Below, in pieces: positions 11,901 to 23,554 of a stretch of 64,000 nucleotides of DNA (positions within the stretch are counted from its first letter, which is position 1; every line of letters starts with the position of its first letter). This DNA is from Microplitis mediator (taxonomy: Eukaryota > Arthropoda > Insecta > Hymenoptera > Braconidae). The notes below the pieces were generated by a model. It made no database searches, had not been told where the DNA came from, and worked only from the letters and a program-made list of their open reading frames with translations. The DNA lies in assembly GCF_029852145.1 (NCBI RefSeq), contig NC_079975.1, positions 12,175,264 through 12,239,263 on the forward strand, read 5' to 3'. The position numbers were made by a program, and so were the translations under genes.

Positions 11901-12246
11901 GTGACACGAGCAAGTACGAGAAATTTTGTTTTGTTTATATCGAGTCAAGCCGACCACGGCAATTTATTATATTGTTGTAACCGATTATTTTTGTGATACC
12001 GATTAATTATTTTGTGTTTAATATACGACTAATTATTTTGTGTTAATTCTGATCAATTATTTATCGTAATCTTAAGTGCCTGACCTTTCCCCGATCCGCC
12101 ACCCTGAGCCGATTTCGATAATTGTTTATTCGGTGATATTAAAATCACCTGGCGCCCAACTAAAAATTTTGAACACGGTTGCCAAAAATCGTGAGTTTAT
12201 TCGGACTTCACTCCGGTAGATCCCCGGTGGTGAAAAACCCGTTACA
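8911..12246. mobile_element. Solo LTR, family A copy 1 (interrupted)
   Basis: Starts TGTAACATGAG and ends CCCGTTACA, flanked by ATAT on both sides (in keeping with a 4-bp target duplication, though it sits in TA repeats). The second copy at 56760-58498 is inverted and shows the same ends and interior, which defines the borders. Removing the nested element at 9643-11906 leaves about 1,070 bp. No gag or pol lies between the ends. TGGCGCCCAAC, which looks like a tRNA-Lys primer-binding site, lies inside the LTR at 12150-12160, preceded by a GGTGAT/ATCACC hairpin. Confidence 0.75.
9643..11906. mobile_element. Solo LTR nested in family A copy 1
   Basis: Comparison with the uninterrupted copy at 57.8 kb shows that everything from 9643 to 11906 is an insertion. 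It starts TGTAACAATCG, ends CGATCGTGACA (imperfect inverted ends) and is flanked by CGAT on the left and CGAG on the right, where the empty site reads CGATCAAC. Internal features are a TATA-like TATATAAAC near 10650 and a ~148-bp degenerate repeat at about 10690-11050 (marker GGATC(T/C)ATCCGCGAG and TCCTAGATCGATAA). No coding region. Confidence 0.7.
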
Positions 12247-12252
12247 ATATAA

Positions 12253-12255
<3 letters not shown>

Positions 12256-12312
<57 letters not shown>
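12256..12312. repeat. (TA)n microsatellite
   Basis: TA tract between the family A LTR and the next inverted-repeat element; it supplies the target duplications of both. Confidence 0.95.
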
Positions 12313-12315
<3 letters not shown>

Positions 12316-13452
12316 GGTGGTCCGTTTGGAACGACTTTTTTTTTTTTTTCGCTCCCACTGAAAAATATTGTTGTAGACATTGAAAAAAAAATTCTCTGAA
12401 AGTTTTAGCTCTTAATTTTAATTCTAAGTACTTTACATTTGATTTTGAAATTTTCCCATTTAAAATACATGGGAATGTTGGGATTTTTTTTTTAATTCTC
12501 TATAACTCAGCCGCATTTTAAGTTATTGGGTCGCCGTTTGCGGCATTTTTTAGGTAATTTGAAACTGTTCAAAAGTTTCCTTAATAGTTTTACTCTGACT
12601 TTAATTGTATTTTCTGTATCGGTTCTGAAAATAATTTTTTCAATAATAATTTGGGTTTTTAGTTGATATTAACTAAATAACGAAATTTACAGAAAAAGTG
12701 CAGATAACGATTTTTTAGGAAATTTTATTCGCTACAAAAAAGGTCCTCTTAGTTAAGTAGCTTAAGTTCTCCGTTCACGTGATATAGGGATTTTAGTAAT
12801 TTTGTAAATAAAATATTTGTCAAAAATTTTTCCGAAGTTCATCAATTTGACCCCTTTTGATTTTAATGACTGGATTAAATTAATGAAAGAAAAATTATTT
12901 ACCGATTTAAAATTGAAATGAAATAGTATTTGGTGGAATTTTTGGACAAATATTTTATTTACAAAATTACTGAAATCCCTATATCACGTGAACGAAGAAC
13001 TTGAGCCACTTAACTAAAAGGACCTTTTTTGTAGCGAATAAAATTTCCTAAAAAATCGTTATCTGCACTTTTTCAGTAAATTTCGTTATTTAGTTAATAT
13101 CAACTAAAAACCCAAATTATTATTAAAAAAATTATTTTCAGAACCAATACAGAAAAAACAATTAGAGTCCGAGTAAAACTGTAAGGAGACTTTTGAAGAG
13201 TATCAAATTACCTAAAAAATGCCACAAACGGCGACCCGATAACTTAAAATGCGGCTGAGTTATAGAGAATTAAAAAAAAAATCCCAACTTTCCCATGTAT
13301 TTTAAATGGGAAAATTTCAAAATCAAATGTAAAGTACTTAAAATTAAAATTAAGAGCTAAAACTTTCAGAGAATTTTTTTTTCAATGTCTACAACAATAT
13401 TTTTCAGTGGGAGCGAAAAAAAACAAGTAGTCGTTCCAAACGGACCACCCTA
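12313..13452. mobile_element. Palindromic MITE, TAG-ended family
   Basis: Perfectly mirrored ends (TAGGGTGGTCCGTTTGGAAC / GTTCCAAACGGACCACCCTA) continue into arms of about 530 bp separated by a short loop. It is flanked by ATATATAT on both sides, consistent with an 8-bp target duplication. No ORF. Its arms share ordered phrases with the ends of the 10.8 kb element at 35742-46548 (AATATTGTTG, a GAAAAAAAAA run, TGAAAGTTT, CTCTTAAT, then ACATGGGAA), so it is a plausible non-autonomous relative. Confidence 0.85.
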
Positions 13453-13565
13453 ATATATATATATATGCAGTGACTGGGGGGTGAGTTATCAGCGTCGATG
13501 AGATGTTGTACACTCCACGTTAATTACCCGACTCCAATTAATTATATTAACAAAACGATAGATAG

Positions 13566-16500
13566 TAGACTGTGCCAAATGAAATCGATATTTTTTTTTT
13601 TTCGGTCCCATACGAAAATTAGGTTGTCTCACTAAAACAAAAACTCCTGAAAAAATTCCAACTCGATATGTCTATTTTTCAGTTAGCGCTCGCGTAAATA
13701 AGAATTTTCTAATGAAATTGTTTTTTATCCCAACTTAATATTTTACAACTCATTAAATATAACTGATTAAAAAATGGCCAAGGTGCCATTTTGTAGGGAA
13801 TTCAATTCTCTACAAAAGTAACTTTTGATCGAATGTAAAACATCAGCCAATTTTTTTCTGCAGCCATTTGAACCTAATTTTTTTTCACAATTTACATGTA
13901 TATTTACTATTAACCGCTTAGAAAACTATGTTGCTATGTATGAAACTTATTGAATTCAATTTCTCTAGGAACCTTTATGATCTCAAGGAATAGTTTTCAT
14001 ACTTGAAGTAATAAAACTAACATTAAACTATTGATATTAACGATATTTCTAACAAGACTTTTTCTCCGTTTCGACATTTTTCGCATTTAATCTTTCTAGT
14101 AATTTTTTTCTGCATTAGAACATCGTTCGTAATTGTGATTTTGAGATTCTCATACTGCTAATCAAAAATTATTACTTTATTGATAAAAATATACATTGTT
14201 TATCATAATAAAATACTTATAAAAATTTAAATAAAGGAAAAAGTGATGTTCGAATTGTGCAGAAAAGTTTTTATCGATTCTGTTACTGGTTTTTAAGAGC
14301 TTATGATTTGTCCGGAGAACCTAGTGCAAACAATCTGAAAGTTGCCTACAATGGGCAGCAACATGTAGTAGAAATTATTTAATTTATCTATTTATTGATT
14401 AATCAACTAATTTATTAATTAGTTTGGAGCAAGTACAGTTTATATTCGCAATAGGGTCTTCTGACATATCATAAACTCTTAAATACTAGTAACAGAATTG
14501 AAAAAAAATTTTCTGCACATTAGAACATCACTTTTTTCTTTAATTGAATTTTTATGGGTATTTTATTATTATAAACAATGTATATTTTTATCAATAAAGT
14601 AATAATTTTTGATAAGCAGTATGAGAATTTCAAAATTACAATTATGGACGATATCCTAATGCAGATAAAAATTACTAGAAAGATTAAATACGAAAAATGT
14701 CAAAACGAAGAAAAGATCTTGTTAGAAATATCGTTAATATCAATAGTTTCATGTTAGTTTTAATACTTCAAGTATGAAAACTATTCCTTGGGATCATAGA
14801 GGTTCCTAGAGACATTGAATTCAATAAGTTTCATACATAGCAACATTGTTTTCTAAGCGTTTAATAGTAAATATAAATGTAAATTTTGAAAAAACATTAG
14901 GTTCAAATGACTGCAGAAAAAAATTGGCTGATGTTTTTCATTCGATCAAAAGTTACTTTTGTAGAGAATTGAATTCCCTACAAAATGGCATGTTATGTCC
15001 TTAGAGGTTACTAGGATCGGAGCTGACGCCACCTTCTGGACAGTGGGCAGTTCGTTGTCACGCGGGACCAATTTTGAATTTGAAAACAGTGATAAATTGA
15101 TTGTTGATTATGACGATGATGATGATGATGATTATTATTTAATGAAATAATGAAATTATGGATAAGGATAGATGTAATTGATAAAATAACTTTTATCTGA
15201 AGACTGAGTTTTATTACAAAGTGTAGATAAGATTTGATCAGTAATAACAATTGTGCTCGTCAATAGTTCTCGGAGAAAAGTGAAGTTACATCAGACGGCA
15301 GAAAGATCTCTGACTCTCCACTCTTCGACTTCTCCCACCATTCTCATACTCATGCAATATATGTACTTATACATATCAACGTTCTTTTTAATTATATACT
15401 TATACATTTATACTTCCTACTAATACACGTACGAGATATGAGTTTACACATCTACGTTCTTTATTTATCCGTTCTATGATTTTACTTATTACTTATATTC
15501 TTTATTTTCCATTTTCCTGTACTTAATTACAAACTTTTAGTTAATTATTCTATATTCAATTATTTAATACGATTGACATTATTATTTATCATGAAACACC
15601 ATTATAATTATTCTAATGCTATATTTCTATATTTCTATTAATTTATTTATTATACGAGTCACTCTTTATTTAATATGTATATATATTAATGTAAAATATT
15701 AACTTAAAAACTACATTAAATATTTATTTGCTGGATCGGGATGGTGAAAGAAATAATAAGTCACTAATTTGGTGTATTGTCCATATTTAATAAAAATAAA
15801 TCACAGATAATAGCATAGAGTACAAGAGTCGATCACGAGTTTATATCAGAGCACTTATTAAATGTAATTGTATTATGTTTAGTTTTCATTGAGTTCAATA
15901 TAAATTACATGGCACCGCACACATGAATATTATATTATATACACAGATATATAGAGCGCAGTGAATTGAAGATTGAGTTTTTCGAGTTTAATAGAATATG
16001 AGTTTTCTATAATTTTACACGGCACCATACACGTGAATTAATTTATAGTATAGAGCGCAGTAAAGAATAAATTATTAACAATTAATGATTCATAAATATC
16101 ACAATTAGTTCGAGTATAATTTTAATTCACACGTAAATTTAATTACGCGACATGAAGAGTACGAGTAAGAACCGAGTAAAGATAAGTAGATGCCTAGAGA
16201 GCCGAGTCTGAACGCATAATAATTACTTTGCAGTCACAAATAAAATTTGATATTGGTTGATGGATGACTGAATGATGACATCAGTCACACCAGTTGACAT
16301 CGAGTACGAGTAAATAATTAAGCAATGAGTAATAAATGGAGACTGTATTAGAAAGTAATTTGTAAAATTGATATAAATTATTTGTGGCTGCAAAGTCACG
16401 TGATGGCGAGTATGTGAATAGATATAGCCCGCAGGTTAGTTTAACACGCGGTCACCACAGCAATGAGCACAGAGTTTATATATGAAAAAAAAGATATAAT

Positions 16501-17492
16501 TGAAGAATATAGATGATAATAAATACATGGTGAATCAGCGAGTTACAATTAGAATGATGTACTTGATAATGTAGAGTAATTAACACGATGTAATTGAATT
16601 ATAATAAAAACTGGTAGCACGTGGTGTTCTATCACAAGTGTTGTAGAATAATGCCAGTTGCCGCGTAGCTGGCTATCGAGTTGAAATTCCGAGTATCAGA
16701 GGGCGCGTCGATAGCAGCACCTCTGGTATAGTAGAGCGTAGAGTTATCAAGTGTTCTGGCGCGAACATTTGATATTTACGTAATAATTAGCAATAATAGT
16801 CGAGTTCTTGTGATATGGTTTTCATTTATAAGTAACATTTATTTATTAAATATATCTTTTTCTTATTTGTTTATAAAGTATGCATTTGTTTCTAACCATA
16901 TTTACTGTTAACTATAAAACAAGGGCCTATTCATGATTTTTATGCGTGTGTTTAGTTTAGGTTTTGAGTATCGGGTGATAGGAAACGTTCCAAAACCACT
17001 CAAATCGTATTTATATTTCTCTGAATACAAAATAAAGATTTGTTTATCTATTTATTTAAAGTTTCTTATAATAAAAATATATAATTAATAAGTATGTGCC
17101 ACGACGATTTATTATTTAAATTATCGACTAAATATTGATAAGACGCAATAAGTGTTGTAAGATATTAATATATAATGTCAAATGAAATTTAAATGCGCGT
17201 CTATTTATGGATCTCAAGTTCACTAATTAATTAACAGGTGGAGGCACCTGAGGCCACTGAGGGCATAACAGGCACCTTGGCCATTTTTTAATCAGTTATA
17301 TTTAATGAGTTGTAAAATATTAAGTTGGGATAAAAAACAATTTCATTAGAAAATTCTTATTTACGCGAGCGCTAACTGAAAAATAGACATATCGAGCTGA
17401 AATTTTTTCAGGATTTTTTTTTTTAGTGAGACAACCTAATTTTCGTATGGGACCAAAAAAAGAAAAATATCGATTTCATTTGGCACCGTCTA
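13566..17492. mobile_element. Long-TIR element, TAG-ended family (holds a solo LTR)
   Basis: Ends TAGACTGTGCCAAATGAAAT and ATTTCATTTGGCACCGTCTA are inverted repeats, and ATAGATAG flanks both sides: a clean 8-bp target duplication outside any TA tract. The left arm (13566-14310) and right arm (14460-14990 plus 17271-17492) mirror each other. The right arm is split by the solo LTR at 14991-17270. No transposase remains. Confidence 0.85.
14991..17270. mobile_element. Solo LTR (2.28 kb) in the right arm
   Basis: Starts TGTTATGTCC and ends GGGCATAACA, with GGCA duplicated on both sides (14987-14990, 17271-17274). Removing it restores the arm's symmetry with 13780-13800. It has no recognisable gag or pol. 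Phrases such as CAC(A/G)TGAATTA and 'atagagcgcagt' repeat within it (15920-16070). Confidence 0.85.
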
Positions 17493-18280
17493 ATAGATAG
17501 TTAAATTGATTTTTAATATGTGTTACGTCCTGGAGTCGTGTCAGCTTGTGATTTTCTGGCGCGAATTATTTGAATTGGACGTGACTGTAGATCTTTGGAT
17601 ACACGCGTAGTTCTCGAAAGTTCGAAATAACTTGGTCGTTGATTAAAGAATAAATATATTTGATTTGTTCATATAAAATAGAATATTCAGAAAATTTAGT
17701 TGATAATACACTTGAGTTTTGCAATTACTATTTGACAATTAATTTCGAGTCAATACAATTGTATAATCTAATTGTACCGGGAGTTGACGCATCGGGCTTC
17801 GGCTTTTTATACCTTTGCGCGAGCCAACACCCTAGAAAAAAGTGGAATAAGGTATTAGGGCCTTATCCCCAAAATGTAGGGATTGTAATCATCGTTCGAC
17901 GCGGATGCTGTTGCGTCAGCAGTTTGACGATGCCACTCAAAGTTTCCAGATATTTCCAGAAAAAACTAGTTTCTATTTTTCTATTCTTTCGATGTTTAGT
18001 TTAGTTTATTTACTTACGATCATGGAAATGCTGCTCTTTGTGATCAAATATCAATATACATGTTATTTCATTGTTATTATTAGTGAAAGCAATTACAATG
18101 AATTCAACAGAATTCAGTATAATTTCCGAGATTAAAAATCTAGACAACTTCATAACTCGTAACATATCAATCATTAATGCTTTCCTTGAGCTCAAAAACT
18201 TTGTCGTGAATACACTTTTGAGCTCTGCAAGCTCGAAAATACTTTTGTATGCCGTTCTTTTCGAAAAAAAATAGTTTTTT
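17493..18280. other. Unannotated stretch (probable intron)
   Basis: No supported gene. TGTTACGTCCTGGAGTC at 17520 resembles an LTR start, but no matching end was found. It lies upstream of the synaptotagmin-like exon on the same strand and may be intronic. Confidence 0.3.
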
Positions 18281-18916
18281 ACCATTTTTTCTCCAACGAT
18301 ATCTCTCAAACGAATAAACCGATTGAGACGGCTGAGGTCGCGATCGACGCGTTTTATCAAGTTCTAAAGCTGATCGAATTTTGAATTAGATTTATCAAGT
18401 CAATTTTGAGATATTTCAAAAAAACTAAAAAAAAATTTTTTTTTAATTCTTTCGACAACGGTTTCTCTTGAACGAATGAACTGATTCTGATGGTTGAGGT
18501 GGCATTCAATGCGGCTTATAAAGTTCTAGAGCCCAGTCGATTTTGAGATCAATTCATCGAGCACATTAAAAGTTATAAAAAAAAAACATTTTTGAAAAAA
18601 TTTTATTTTTGGAATATCTCTGAACGAGCCGTACCGATCAAGCTCAATTTTCTTTCAGCTCCAAGATATTGACAAGCCGCGTCGAATGACATCTTAAAGT
18701 TCAAAATCGGTTGACCCGTTTAAAAGATACAGGTATCTACATACGTACATACGTAAGTACGTACATACACTCGGACATCATCTTGAAATTAGTCAGAATA
18801 GCTTCCTAAGAACTCAAAACGTCGACATCTGATGAAAATTCGATTTTCGTAAATCGGACCGAAACCAATAACTTCCCGAATTTTTAAAAATTTACAATTT
18901 TCTTAGCGGGAAGTTA
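18281..18916. repeat. Interspersed repeat with three ~160-bp units and a terminal hairpin
   Basis: Three diverged units begin near 18296, 18466 and 18617 (TCTC(A/T)..ACGAAT.AAC.GATT). They are followed by ACGTACATACG words and then a 10-bp inverted repeat, TAACTTCCCG (18869-18878) and CGGGAAGTTA (18907-18916). Repeats ending in this hairpin are familiar to me from hymenopteran genomes, but I do not know the class. Confidence 0.55.
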
Positions 18917-19017
18917 AAAATTTGGAAAATACACTTTTAAAAAAATTTTAATGGCTTTTAACTCTGATAACCGTATTAAAATTATATTAATTAATTAAAA
19001 AACAATTAAAACCTTAA

Positions 19018-19290
19018 TCGAAAAAAAAAAATGTAGTCCTAATTTCGCTAAGATATAGATTAAAAAAAAAATTATTTGCAGCTGATATCGATTGGAAGCT
19101 GAACGAAATTTGTAAAATAAATTTCAGTAAAATCTTCATGTCAATTTTATAATTCGACTTTAAAATTTTATAGGCTTCAATTTATTCAACAAATTTCGTT
19201 TAACTCCTGATTAATATCAATTGCAAGTCATTCGTTTTTAAATTGTATACACCGGCGAAATAACGACTACATTCTCCTTTTTTCAATTCA
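19018..19290. repeat. Short imperfect palindrome
   Basis: 19018-19115 and 19185-19290 are imperfect inverted copies (GAACGAAATTTGT / ACAAATTTCGTTTAA, plus AATGTAGTC / GACTACATT further out). It looks like a small hairpin MITE without resolved ends. Confidence 0.45.
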
Positions 19291-19647
19291 ATTTTTAATT
19301 TTTTTTTAATTAAATTTTTTAAAAAGCAGGTGGTACAGTCTGAGAATGCCCTTAAATCACTCAGTAGTATTAACTCGTAAAAATTATAGTTATTATCACG
19401 ATTTAAAATTCCCTGTGTTGGTTATGTTGAGCTGACAGTACGCCGGCACTGTATACTATACACTTTATAGTGCATTACTCATGTGTGAGTATACTGACAC
19501 AAGCGCGCTTGTAAATATAGTTACATGACTGAGCCAGAAAAAAGCGTAGTCCACCAGAGCGCGCTGTAATTTGTGTAAACCACAAAAGTTGTTTTTTCTG
19601 GAGCAAAAGAGAGCCAGGAGGCCCGTACTTTCGGGTCGGGGATCACG

Positions 19648-20186
19648 AAAAAGTCATTTTTTTGTACTAATTTCTAATGGATGTTTAAAATTAAAAGAAA
19701 TTTTTTTTTTTAAATAATGAGAGGGCCTTGTAAGGCATTTATTTAAGTTTTCACCGCCACCCTTCAATTTACTGTCCGGTCATTGGTACTTGAAATTTCG
19801 ATGATCAAAGCTAAAAGGATCATTTTTTGTTTGAAGGCTGATATCTCTGCGACAAATCGTCCTACGAGAATAACATAAACCAAATTGAAGCTTAACAAAT
19901 TTGCTACATGACCTATGCATTGGTTTAGTTAAAAGAATTTTTCCACGGTCCGTGGGCTCTTTGGAAAAAAAAAAATTAAAAATTTTTTGTCTCGCGGTAT
20001 TTTTACGTTTGCGCGATAGCCGGAGCTCTTTAAAAATTAAAAAAAATGCACCGAAACTAGAGATTTCAAGCTATACAATGCTTTTTTTAAAATCTCGATA
20101 CGATTATTTTTCACGAAGTTACAGCCTTCCAAAAATCACTAAAAAATTTGTAAAATTTTTCTATTCCTTTAATTTTTGCGTTAGTG
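19648..20186. mobile_element. Truncated copy of the TA-flanked palindromic element
   Basis: It aligns with the right half of the elements at 39665-42488 and 54921-56678: GAAGGCTGATATCTCTGCGA, GGTCCGTGGGCTCTT, then GCGTTAGTG followed by TA. The left half is missing, and it is more diverged than the two full copies. Confidence 0.8.
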
Positions 20187-20450
20187 TAGTTCACTTTCTT
20201 TATTGCAAGATTTTAAAGGTTTTTTCTACGATTATACAAGTCTTATTTATGTTTTCGTGCGTCAACAACGTCTAAAATACGTTATTGTAGCTACTTACGT
20301 CTGCAAAGGTCGAATTTATGTTTTCAACGTCTAGTACGTTCGATCTACGAATTAAATTTTGACTCGGGACAATCCATACATATATACATTCATACAATAT
20401 TTTTTCTAAGCAATAGTTACTTTTATAAAAAAAAAAAAAATTTATTTCAG

Positions 20451-20651
20451 GTTCTGGTTACAGCGATAGGAGGCAATAATCACCCCAGTGATAGTGAGGA
20501 ATCAGCAACGTCCATCAATAATACTAAGGATGTGTTCATTGGAAAAGTTGTTCTAGGAAACGGTGTTCGTGGAAGTACTGAGAGGCTTCATTGGTTTTCT
20601 GTTCTTCACAATCCCCGAAAACTAGTAGCTGAATGGCATACCCTTAAATAA
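20451..20651 (+). CDS. Synaptotagmin-like C2B domain, last exon
   Basis: A T-rich tract ending TTTATTTCAG at 20450 is followed by 66 codons, open from the first base, to TAA at 20649-20651. The product matches the C-terminal third of a synaptotagmin C2B domain: DVFIGKVVLG, then HW..VL.NPRK.VAEWHTLK. The WHxL motif near the end is diagnostic; in the family it contributes to vesicle docking, neurexin binding and membrane fusion. Synaptotagmins are membrane-anchored vesicle proteins with paired C2 domains. The loop that in calcium-binding members carries DxD reads AIGGNNH plus a Ser/Glu-rich insert, so this C2B probably does not bind calcium through the usual aspartates. Upstream exons were not found, so 17.5-20.4 kb is probably intron. 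Subfamily uncertain. Confidence 0.8.
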   Translation, partial: VLVTAIGGNNHPSDSEESATSINNTKDVFIGKVVLGNGVRGSTERLHWFSVLHNPRKLVAEWHTLK

Positions 20652-20865
20652 ATTATATACTTATTGTCATCCCACCAAGAGAATGCACCTCGGGTGTCGT
20701 CGGTTTTTACTCCCACTCTAGATGTTTTATGTGCTAAATGTTCTCCTACTTTTCTGTGCACATGCGCAGTTCATAAATGTTCAGTAGTGGAAGCAATTTC
20801 CGAGGTGCATTTTCTTACTGGGACCACAATACTACAGTTATTAATTTATACATAAAAGTGAAAAC

Positions 20866-20871
20866 AATAAA
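20866..20871 (+). terminator. Polyadenylation signal of the synaptotagmin-like gene
   Basis: AATAAA about 215 bp after the stop codon, implying a 3' UTR of roughly 240 bp. Confidence 0.5.
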
Positions 20872-20889
20872 CTAAATAGAAAAAGAATG

Positions 20890-21344
20890 AAATTTTATGG
20901 ATCATTTAATGATCCTGTGCTGTAAAAACATTTATAAAAGGTAAAATAAACTATTCAAGAATTTTTAAACAATGATACACTAAAAATACTCATGTTAAAA
21001 AAAAAAAACGTAAGTTGTTTTGTATCAATATCTTACTGATAATATAAGAAGATGGCAGTATCTTGCGTCAAGTACAGATTTCAACTTACTTTGAATACAT
21101 AAAGTGCGGCACGAAACCTCCAGAACGAAAAAAAAATTATGGCAATGTTTTCTTGTACGTTTACGAGAGATCAATCCATAATGTTGTAATAATAATTACT
21201 GAAAATTATAGAAAGCGCTCGCATAATACCTGAGAAATATAACTGCGACTATCGGAACATTTTATACTATTATATCCATAGCTCGTATACCCAACGAACA
21301 CACCAACGTAATAGTGATATCACACCCAGAAAACATTTATCGTA
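20890..21344. other. Unannotated AT-rich stretch
   Basis: Downstream flank of the synaptotagmin-like gene; no gene or repeat structure recognised. Confidence 0.3.
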
Positions 21345-21890
21345 ACAACCCTTGGGAAACGAATTATATATAGCCATATATGAACATATATGGTCATATA
21401 TAGAACATATATGCTTTTTGAACAATTTCATACATGATTATAAATAACCATATACACTATATTTTCAATTATATTTAAATATAGTGGAAACCTAAACATG
21501 CAAATAACCTTCTCAATAAGACAATTTATAGATAAATTGAGAAAAATATAGATAGCTTGAACTGGGAATCGAACCCAGACCATGTCGGTATCGCGCCGAG
21601 TGCTCTACCAGTTGAGCTATCCGGCACTATACTATATTCCCTTCAATTTGATCTATAACTTATTGAGCCATACCATCCATCGTACGGTAATACACCATTT
21701 AAATACAGTAGAAACCTAAACATGCAAGTAACCACATACAATCGTATATGAAACTGCACCACTTGTTTTTACAGTGTCTGACATATTATCCAAGGCCATG
21801 TATGACTTGATCAGGGCATGCATGGTCATATAAACTTCATAGATGGTTCCATACATGGCTATATATAACTATAATTAGTGGTAGAGTTAA
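21345..21890. repeat. Array of CATATATGGCCATATATG-type words, with a tRNA-like core
   Basis: Both flanks (21360-21440, 21720-21880) are built from variants of TATATATGG, CCATATATG and CCATGTATGG, which pair with one another. Inside, AAACCTAAACATGCAA occurs twice (about 21489 and 21711), and CTCAATAAG...TATAGAT.AATTGA is inverted across the tRNA-like sequence. The same words surround the 10.8 kb transposon at 35580-35741 and 46549-46622. Confidence 0.6.
21556..21626 (-). repeat. tRNA-like sequence with intact A and B boxes
   Basis: On the minus strand, GCCGGATAGCTCAACTGGTAG is followed by AGCACTCGG and GGTTCGATTCCCAG. The A box (TAGCTCAACTGG) and B box (GGTTCGATTCC) match consensus, the D-arm pairs, and the T-arm stem CTGGG/CCCAG is perfect. 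The acceptor stem pairs at only about four of seven positions, and the anticodon loop lacks the invariant T33. It resembles tRNA-Lys-type sequences and is best read as a SINE head or tRNA pseudogene with a live-looking pol III promoter. Confidence 0.65.
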
Positions 21891-22358
21891 TAATATAAAT
21901 TATTAAAACCAACTAATTAATTTAAACAAATGCTTTATTTAAATAAACGAAAGTAACACAGTAATTGTAAGCATACAGTAAAGGAAAATGCTTGGATGCA
22001 TGTATGCAGTCCAGCGCTCTGTTACTTATTGCCTCTCCGAATGTGGTAGAGATAAATAAATGAAAAAATCGATGGTCGACGGAAACTGTCGAATTTTCTC
22101 GATCGCGTCACCTAGTAGCAACGCTACAGAACTCCCTTTGTTTTTTTTTTCTTTTAATTCTAATACACGATAATTAAAGTAATGGAATATTTACAAATGA
22201 TATGAATAAATAAATAATTAAATGGATGAATGTTATAAAGTAGTGGATGATCACTTTGTGAAACAAAAACTTTTATGTGAAAAAAAAAGTAATTATTAAA
22301 TCGCGTAAATTTTTAAATATTGAATCGGACTCGGCGTTTTATGGTCTTGGTTGCTGTG
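21891..22358 (-). other. 3' flank of the gypsy pol fragment; possible polypurine tract and LTR
   Basis: In minus orientation the pol ORF ends at 22359. About 210 bp further on lies a purine run ending AAAGGGAG (about 22132-22150) followed by TTCTGTAGCG, which could be a polypurine tract and LTR start near 22128. The other LTR end was not found. Confidence 0.3.
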
Positions 22359-23330
22359 TCAATCGGCTGGATTTGTTGTCATCGTCACCGTGTCGACTAA
22401 ATTTGCCTCGTAAACCGGCTTTAATCTGTCCACAGAAATGGCGATTTGTCGTCCACGAAAATCGACGATGAAATATTTGTCGTGTCGGGTTATGACAGGA
22501 TATGGACCTTTGTACGGCGCTGAGAAAGATGGTCCAACTTGGTCATTTCGTACCAGTACGTGGCTGCAATTACTAAGGTTCCTGAAACAGAAAACAGAAT
22601 GCTTGCCGTGACGCGACATTTCGGCCGGTGCCAATGAATTGAAATGACGTTTTAATGTATTAATGATATCATGAGGTGTAGTTTTGTAACTGGGAGTGGG
22701 TAACTCACCAGGTAAACGAATTGGCTCACCGTACACTAGTTCAGCCGGAGTAGTCTGGATGTCGTCTTTCCAGGCAGCGCGTAAGCTGAGCAAAACGGCT
22801 GGTAATGCGTCATACCACGACTCTTGATGACACAAAAGTGCTGATTTAAGCTGACGATGTAAACGTTCGACTAGACCGGTAGCTTCAGATGATACGGCGT
22901 AGTGTGTAGGTGTTTTATTCCGTACATTTTTAATAGCGACTGGAATAATGCCGATTCGAATTGCGGACCTTGGTCCGAAGTGATGCCTTTCGGTACTCCG
23001 TGGCGTGAAATCCAGTGCAGCGATAGTGCGTGTGCTATCGTCTCTGCAGTTCTATTGGATACCGGGACAGCCTCAGAAAACCTCGTGAATCGGTCGATGA
23101 TAGTCAAGCATTGATTAAAGCCTCTTGACGTTTCTAAAGGCATTAGATCGATGTGTATGTGCTCGAATCGTTCAGTTGGAGGTTCAAAACTGGCGATCGG
23201 TGATGACACGTGTTTCTGAATTTTGTTTTTCTGACAATCGATCCAAGATTTCGCCCATTCACGGTAATCTTTATTAATCGATGGCTAGATGTAACGTTTG
23301 GAGACCATTTTTAATGATCCTTTGATTTCG
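22359..23330 (-). pseudogene. Ty3/gypsy pol fragment: integrase
   Basis: Minus-strand integrase remnant. The N-terminal zinc-binding region (about 23330-23215) has an in-frame stop near 23285. The catalytic core (23209-22871) shows the first Asp in HIDLMP and the second in TSDQGPQF. The third acidic residue lies after a frameshift near 22888, consistent with loss of one base. The C-terminal part (22835-22359) contains the conserved AWK, the GPY/F module (APYKGPYPV) and DRLKP. The family inserts retroelement cDNA into the host genome. With a stop, a frameshift and no linked gag, it is dead. Confidence 0.85.
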
Positions 23331-23554
23331 GGATCAGCTAGCAAGTGGAATGAATTAAGCACCTTCTTTCTCAGCGGCTCTGGAACGTATGGTCACACCG
23401 TACCTGATGCAATGTCACAGTACAATGCTAAACCGTTATCAAAATTGATTCGTCGAAGCTGCAACACGGTTGTCTGTTGCAGCAGTTGTTGAAGCTCGAG
23501 ATCTTGCTTCTGTGCATCGGCAAGTTCTTCCGATGTGATAGCTATTGCTTCGAC

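Noticed and set aside
21556..21626. Functional tRNA gene
   Set aside because: The acceptor stem pairs at only about four of seven positions and the anticodon loop lacks T33; it is kept as a tRNA-like SINE head or pseudogene.
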